Part shown: one piece after another, positions 24,739-29,199 of the stretch
How positions within the stretch are numbered: the stretch's first letter is position 1
Layout of the letters: every line of letters begins with the position of its first letter
From: a bacterium
GTDB lineage: Bacteria; Electryoneota; RPQS01
Reading direction: 5' to 3'
Length of the DNA stretch: 29,199 nt
NCBI GenBank assembly: GCA_018814465.1
Contig: JAHIZR010000106.1
Coordinates: 1 to 29,199, forward strand
The notes under the pieces: generated by a model
The model's database searches: none
What the model was told of the DNA's origin: nothing
What the model saw: the letters and a program-made list of their open reading frames with translations, nothing else
Made by a program: the position numbers and the translations under genes

Positions 24739-25617
24739 ATGATCTTGCGCACAATAAAAAGACTATTTGCTAATCATTTCATTTGGTCGGTTATCGCCGG
24801 AGCGGTAATCGTACTGATCGTTTCAACAGCTCATGCCGCCACCCACAAGGCCGATATGAAGTTCACGGAATCCGGTACCGACTTGGATCGCATCTATGTC
24901 GCGAACATTAATGGCGATATAGATGTAACCGGCACCGGCGGCACGACCGTCGAGATTACAGCCCATATCGAAATCGAAGGAGATTCCAAAGCCGTTGAAA
25001 AGTATGCGAAGGATTTCCAGCCGAAGATCAGCCGCAGCGACGGACGGCTGATTATTGAAACCGATATGCCCGAAGACGACGAACTGAATGACGATATCGA
25101 TCATTCCTCGATCTCCTATGTCATCACGCTTCCGAAGAGTTTCGGCGTTAACACCGAGACGGTAAATGGCGACGTTGCGATCAAGAATGCTTATGGACAG
25201 CTTATCGTTGAGGTCGTCAACGGCGATATTGAGATAACGTGCGGCGAGGGCGACAACGAGGGCGTCGAGATTGAGTCGGTCAATGGCGATGTGGACATCA
25301 ATCTTCGCAAGCTGACGAAGGATTGCGATTACGAATCCGTGAACGGCGACTTTGAACTGCGAATTACCAAGGCCGTGGAAGGAAATGTTGACATTGAAAC
25401 CGTCAATGGCGATATCGAAATCTATCTCCCCGAATCAGCAAGTGTTGCGATTGACGCGGTAACCGCGATGGGCGGCGATATCGAAACCGATTGGGGGAAA
25501 GGCGAGGGAATTACCTTCCTGCCCGGCGAAAAATTTGAGTATAAAGTCAATGACGGCAAATATGAGGTTGACATCGAGACCGTAAACGGTTCAGTTGAGA
25601 TTCACCATACGGATTAG
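24739..25617 (+). CDS. exported DUF4097-type beta-strand repeat protein
   Basis: A 292-residue protein with an N-terminal signal (hydrophobic core about 15-30, AHA near 33 as a possible cleavage point) and a repetitive acidic beta body. The motif VNGD or a close variant recurs at residues 57, 142, 160, 181, 201, 222 and 282, with steps of 18-21 residues through the middle, the pattern of a right-handed beta-helix or beta-solenoid as in the DUF4097 adhesin-like family. The repeats are followed by acidic strands (IEIT, VDIN, IEIY). It is probably periplasmic or at the cell surface; its function is unknown. AAGGAG lies 6 nt before the ATG and a strong terminator follows, so it is a single-gene unit. 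Confidence 0.85.
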   Translation: MILRTIKRLFANHFIWSVIAGAVIVLIVSTAHAATHKADMKFTESGTDLDRIYVANINGDIDVTGTGGTTVEITAHIEIEGDSKAVEKYAKDFQPKISRSDGRLIIETDMPEDDELNDDIDHSSISYVITLPKSFGVNTETVNGDVAIKNAYGQLIVEVVNGDIEITCGEGDNEGVEIESVNGDVDINLRKLTKDCDYESVNGDFELRITKAVEGNVDIETVNGDIEIYLPESASVAIDAVTAMGGDIETDWGKGEGITFLPGEKFEYKVNDGKYEVDIETVNGSVEIHHTD

Positions 25618-25643
25618 CCTGATAAACTCTGTTCCCCTGTATG

Positions 25644-25676
25644 AAAGGACTCGTCAGCACGAGTCCTTTTTTATTT
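25644..25676 (+). terminator. intrinsic terminator of the DUF4097-like gene
   Basis: AAAGGACTCGT (25644-25654) pairs with ACGAGTCCTTT (25659-25669) around CAGC; the T-run goes on to 25672 and, after one A, four more T. Strong Rho-independent terminator. Confidence 0.88.
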
Positions 25677-25691
25677 TGTATGCGTTTTTGC

Positions 25692-25720
25692 TTGATTTAT
25701 AGCTTTAAGCTTGCTATCGT
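25692..25720 (+). promoter_or_regulatory. candidate promoter of the GH31 gene
   Basis: TTGATT (25692-25697) and TATCGT (25715-25720) are 17 bp apart, about 40 bp before the GH31 start. The -10 is imperfect. Confidence 0.35.
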
Positions 25721-25760
25721 TAGGAGTATTTGTCTGAAGGCACTTTAATGAGGTCTGACA

Positions 25761-28190
25761 ATGTACCGTAAGCTCCTCCGGCTTTTCCTGCTCACTCTCT
25801 GCGCGTTCGGCGCTTTTCCCGCGCTGGCCAACTATGAATTTATCGGCAATGTGGTCTCTTCCACTCAAGCCGCGTCGTCAATTGAACTGATCTGCGAACA
25901 GAACCATCGACTGACGATACAATTCATTAACTCCGGTCTGTTCCGGGTAACTTTGGCTCGATCCGGTCGTGCTCCTGATCCCTTGAACTATCCCCTGACC
26001 GAATTGCGCCGTGAGTTGATAACGTTTGATTTTTTGGACAGTGAAAATGCGATTGAAGCGCGCAGTTCCAAGCTTATTCTAAGGATTAATAAGCAGCCAT
26101 GCCGGATCTCGGTCTTTGACTTGAATGGCAATCTGCTGAGTCAGGATGATCCTGCGATGGGAATCGGCTGGGATGGAAACGAAGTACGCTGCTGGAAGAC
26201 GATTGCGGGAGATGACAAGTTCTACGGCCTCGGCAGTAAGGGCGGCAGTCTGAATCGGCGCGGACACGAACTCGAACTCTGGAATACCGACTATCCCGCC
26301 TACAACGACCGCACTGACCCGCTCTACCAGAGCATCCCGTTCTTCTTCAAAGTCCGGGACGGAGTCGCAACCGGATACTATTTCAACAACAGCTACCATT
26401 CCCATTTTAATTTCGGCGCTGGGAATGATCGCTACTATTCCTTCGCTGCCGAAGGGGGCGACCTCGACTATTTCTTTATGTATGGTCCGGAAATTGATAC
26501 GGTCATGAAGCAATACGCCTCGATCACGGGCACGACTCCCCTGCCTCCGCTTTGGTCTTTGGGCTATCAGCAATGCCGTTGGAGCTATTATCCCGATAAG
26601 GAAGTCCTGCGGCTGGCAGACACTTTCCGCGAAAAAGAAATCCCCGCCGATGTAATCTATCTTGACATCCATTATATGGATGATTACCGAATCTTCACCT
26701 GGCATCCCGAGCGCTTCCCACAACCGAAGGAAATGCTGGGCGATTTGGAGAAGCAGGGCTTCAAAGTTGTCACCATCATCGATCCTGGCGTCAAAGCTGA
26801 TTCACAGTTTGTGGTGGCTCAGGAAGGCTTGTCCGGCAATCATTTTGTTCGCTATCCCGACGAATCCGTTTATGTCGGTGAAGTCTGGCCGGGAAAGTCC
26901 TACTTCCCGGATTTCAGTCGCAGCGAGACTCGCGACTGGTGGGGCGGCTGGATCGGGAAATGGCTGGGCTATGGCGTGGACGGAAGCTGGATCGATATGA
27001 ATGAACCGGCGGTTTGGGGACAGGCCTTTCCCCTCGAGACGATTTTTAACGATGAGGGATTGAACTCCAGTCATAAAAAGATGCACAACCTCTACGGACT
27101 CCTGATGGCAAAGGCGACCTATGAAGGTACGATAGCCGCTCAGCCTAATCAGCGTCCTTTTGTACTCACCCGCGCCGGATTCGCCGGAGAGCAGCGCTAT
27201 TCGTCCGTCTGGACGGGAGACAATGTCGCCAATGAAGAGCATCTCGCGCTCGGCATTCGCATGGTACAGGGATTGAGCATGTCAGGGATTCCCTTTTGTG
27301 GAACTGATGTCGGCGGCTTCATTGAAACGCCCTCTCCTGAACTTTGGGCGCGCTGGATTCAAGTCGGAGCCTTCTCTCCGCTGTTTCGCGCGCATACACA
27401 CTACGGATCGCCGGATCAGGAACCCTGGTCTTTCGGAGAAGACATTGAGAATATCAGCAAAGAATATATCTCGCTCCGCTACCGCCTGCTTCCCTATCTT
27501 TACTCTCTTTTCTACCAGTCCGGCTCGAGCGGAGCGCCAGTCTGGAAGCCGCTCTTCTACTGCGATCAAACTGATCCGAATACTTACTCTTGGGACTACC
27601 AGCATCAGTTCTTCGTCGGTGAAAAGCTGATGGTGGCGCCGGTAACGAAGCTGGGACAGAATCTGCTGAAGGTCTATCTGCCGGAGGGGAAATGGCTGAA
27701 TTGGCATACGGAGGAAACGTACGAAGGGCCGGGAACGGTTGTGGTCGATGCCCCGCTTCATCAAATGCCGATCTTCTTGCGCGAAGGAGCCGTTATTCCT
27801 TCACGGGAGACCACCCAGTATACAACGCAACAGCCCATTCAAAGACTTCAGCTTGATATCTTCCCCGCCTCTGTCACATCCTCTTTCGATCTGTACGAGG
27901 ATGATGGCCTTACCTTCGATTATCGAAACGGCAAATATCGATTGACTTCATGGAGGACGGATCGACAGGAGGATAAAATTTCTTTTGAACAGTCCCGCCC
28001 GCATGATGCGTACAAAACTCCGTCGCGCGAATTGGTTCTGCGTTTCCATAGTATCCAGCAGGCTCCCATTGAGGTGCTGTTAAATGAAGAGGCTGTCGAG
28101 ACTGCTCGCTATAAATATGACGATCAGCTGAAGATCCTGACAATTACTCTGCCAAAAGAACCGTCAACGTTCAAACTAAGCATATCATAG
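25761..28190 (+). CDS. secreted glycoside hydrolase family 31 (alpha-glucosidase-type)
   Basis: An 809-residue exported enzyme. A signal peptide (residues 1-23, ending PALA before NYEF) is followed by the GH31 N-terminal beta-domain, the (beta/alpha)8 barrel from about residue 260 and a C-terminal beta-domain. The catalytic nucleophile is Asp412 in WIDMNEP and the acid/base is Asp487 in WTGDN; GTDVGGF (514-520) and FSPLFRAHTH (538-547) are further family motifs. GH31 enzymes release alpha-linked glucose or xylose or act as transglycosylases; the exact specificity is open. GAGG lies 7 nt before the ATG. A second secreted hydrolase starts 5 nt after its stop, so the two probably form a polysaccharide- or glycoconjugate-degrading operon. 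Confidence 0.93.
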   Translation: MYRKLLRLFLLTLCAFGAFPALANYEFIGNVVSSTQAASSIELICEQNHRLTIQFINSGLFRVTLARSGRAPDPLNYPLTELRRELITFDFLDSENAIEARSSKLILRINKQPCRISVFDLNGNLLSQDDPAMGIGWDGNEVRCWKTIAGDDKFYGLGSKGGSLNRRGHELELWNTDYPAYNDRTDPLYQSIPFFFKVRDGVATGYYFNNSYHSHFNFGAGNDRYYSFAAEGGDLDYFFMYGPEIDTVMKQYASITGTTPLPPLWSLGYQQCRWSYYPDKEVLRLADTFREKEIPADVIYLDIHYMDDYRIFTWHPERFPQPKEMLGDLEKQGFKVVTIIDPGVKADSQFVVAQEGLSGNHFVRYPDESVYVGEVWPGKSYFPDFSRSETRDWWGGWIGKWLGYGVDGSWIDMNEPAVWGQAFPLETIFNDEGLNSSHKKMHNLYGLLMAKATYEGTIAAQPNQRPFVLTRAGFAGEQRYSSVWTGDNVANEEHLALGIRMVQGLSMSGIPFCGTDVGGFIETPSPELWARWIQVGAFSPLFRAHTHYGSPDQEPWSFGEDIENISKEYISLRYRLLPYLYSLFYQSGSSGAPVWKPLFYCDQTDPNTYSWDYQHQFFVGEKLMVAPVTKLGQNLLKVYLPEGKWLNWHTEETYEGPGTVVVDAPLHQMPIFLREGAVIPSRETTQYTTQQPIQRLQLDIFPASVTSSFDLYEDDGLTFDYRNGKYRLTSWRTDRQEDKISFEQSRPHDAYKTPSRELVLRFHSIQQAPIEVLLNEEAVETARYKYDDQLKILTITLPKEPSTFKLSIS

Positions 28191-28194
28191 CACA

Positions 28195-29199
28195 TTGGCT
28201 TGCTTCCGGAAAATCATTCTCATTGCCATCGCCTTGCTCGTTTTGCAGCCCGGTTGCCTGATCGCGGCGGTTCGTGATCTGCAGCCCTTTCCGCAGCAGG
28301 TTCAGATTCTTGGTGAGTCTCCGCTGAAGCTGTCCGCTTCTCTGCGAATTGCTGTAGCGGATTACGACAGTCCGCCTCGCTGGAAAAGCCAAAAAGTACC
28401 TGCTTGGCTCCTGCTGCAGTCCGAGCTTGTCAGCCTCCTTCAAAAAGCCGGTATTCCAAGTCCTTCGTTTCTCGACCCCGAATCCCCGGATTCGGAGACT
28501 GCTGAGCTCTGGATTGAAATCGGAGAAGATACCTTTGTCAGCGACGTGATGAAGCGGCGTGGAATAATCGCGGGCGACAGTCATGAAACTTTAGAGGAAT
28601 ACCGGATTAGTATGGAACACTACCGCATTCGGATCGACGCGACAGACATTCTGGCTGCGCACTGGGCCGTGCTGACGCTTATGGATCTGATGCGATTGGA
28701 AAGCGATTCGCTTTACGTTAACCGGGTTTCTGTGCGCGACTGGCCGGATTTCCCTGTAAGAGTGGCCACGATCAACGGATCAATGAGAAATGAAACTCAG
28801 ATCGCTGCTGCGAATCGAATCGCCGATCTCGCATACTACTCGAAGTTCAATGAAATAGAATGGAATAGCAACGATGCCGGGCGCAAGGATGAAAAACAAA
28901 GCTCTCTGGCCGCATCGCTCGCGCTTCGCAAGAAAATTGAACGGCGCGCGCAAAGACTCTCGATGTCGGTCGATCGAACCGGCTATACCGTCGAACAGCC
29001 TGAGTGGCAGGAGGCGATCCCCGTCATCGGTACGCCTTTGATTGCAGCGGATTCCGCATTATTACTTGATATGGAGTCAAAGCAAGTCAGAATATCGAAC
29101 AGCAGTTTTGAGATTGTTTCCGATGATCGCTCAACTGTCCCGTCATGGTCCCCTTCAACGAGGAATTCAGCTGAATGGATCAAATTAGACACGCTTAAA
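28195..29199 (+). CDS. exported GH20-like glycoside hydrolase (3' end outside window)
   Basis: A reading frame from TTG 28195 stays open for 335 codons up to the window edge. It begins with an N-terminal signal (ILIAIALLVLQPGCLIAA). Next comes a region with the pattern of the GH20/GH84 N-terminal alpha-beta domain: EYRISMEHYRIRIDATDILA then WAVLTLMDLM and VNRVSVRDWPDFPVRVATING. The start of a barrel follows (ANRIADLAYYSKFNEIEW). True GH20 enzymes cleave terminal beta-N-acetylhexosamines; the catalytic Asp-Glu pair would lie beyond the window, so family and activity are tentative. The only start codon after the in-frame stop at 28177-28179 is TTG with no clear ribosome site, so coupling to the GH31 gene is likely. 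Confidence 0.7.
   Translation, partial: MACFRKIILIAIALLVLQPGCLIAAVRDLQPFPQQVQILGESPLKLSASLRIAVADYDSPPRWKSQKVPAWLLLQSELVSLLQKAGIPSPSFLDPESPDSETAELWIEIGEDTFVSDVMKRRGIIAGDSHETLEEYRISMEHYRIRIDATDILAAHWAVLTLMDLMRLESDSLYVNRVSVRDWPDFPVRVATINGSMRNETQIAAANRIADLAYYSKFNEIEWNSNDAGRKDEKQSSLAASLALRKKIERRAQRLSMSVDRTGYTVEQPEWQEAIPVIGTPLIAADSALLLDMESKQVRISNSSFEIVSDDRSTVPSWSPSTRNSAEWIKLDTLK

Overview
The window (about 29 kb, near 50% GC by eye) looks like a chromosomal segment from a Gram-negative bacterium. The signs are TonB-C-domain envelope proteins, a lipoprotein signal, signal-peptide-bearing secreted glycoside hydrolases and an ECF sigma factor. Genes resembling both the PEP/pyruvate-binding pair and the DUF4097 beta-repeat protein are common in FCB-group candidate phyla such as Zixibacteria or KSB1, but I cannot assign a taxon from sequence alone. 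There are no rRNA or tRNA genes, insertion sequences or CRISPR arrays that I can support.

Layout. (1) 1-2735, plus strand: possible tail of an upstream gene, a MOP-type polysaccharide flippase and a calcineurin-like phosphoesterase. (2) 2743-9067, minus strand, transcribed right to left: glutamate dehydrogenase, then two adjacent proteins built on a PEP-synthase-type ATP-binding domain (584 and 1065 aa, overlapping by 8 nt). The second also carries a GAF-like N-terminus and a MNT-type nucleotidyltransferase C-terminus. (3) 9068-9937: about 870 bp without a convincing gene, holding the gdhA leader with several dyads. (4) 9938-21600, plus strand: a signalling island. It has a soluble histidine kinase with about 15 PAS domains, its NarL-type regulator, three stand-alone receivers and a hybrid kinase with three PAS domains. 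Between two of the receivers lies a gene-free 494-bp stretch with four related two-stem hairpins. (5) 21927-24233: a TonB-C periplasmic protein, an ECF sigma factor, a small one-helix membrane protein in anti-sigma position, and a TonB-C lipoprotein. (6) 24329-29199: an Smr-domain protein, an exported DUF4097-type beta-repeat protein, a secreted GH31 alpha-glucosidase and the start of a GH20-like hydrolase cut by the window end.

How parts may work together. The big PAS kinase and the NarL-type regulator are a two-component pair (4-nt ATGA overlap, then a strong terminator). The hybrid kinase and the receiver overlapping its end form a second unit. Several receivers lack output domains, which suggests phosphorelay or sink roles. 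The ECF sigma and the membrane protein overlap and are probably a sigma/anti-sigma pair serving the TonB-C envelope proteins.

The two most unusual signals are the hairpin array at 17769-18092, where both stems are kept by compensatory changes across four units, and the gdhA-linked pair of PEP-synthase-like proteins that lack the phosphohistidine swivel and PEP-binding domains.
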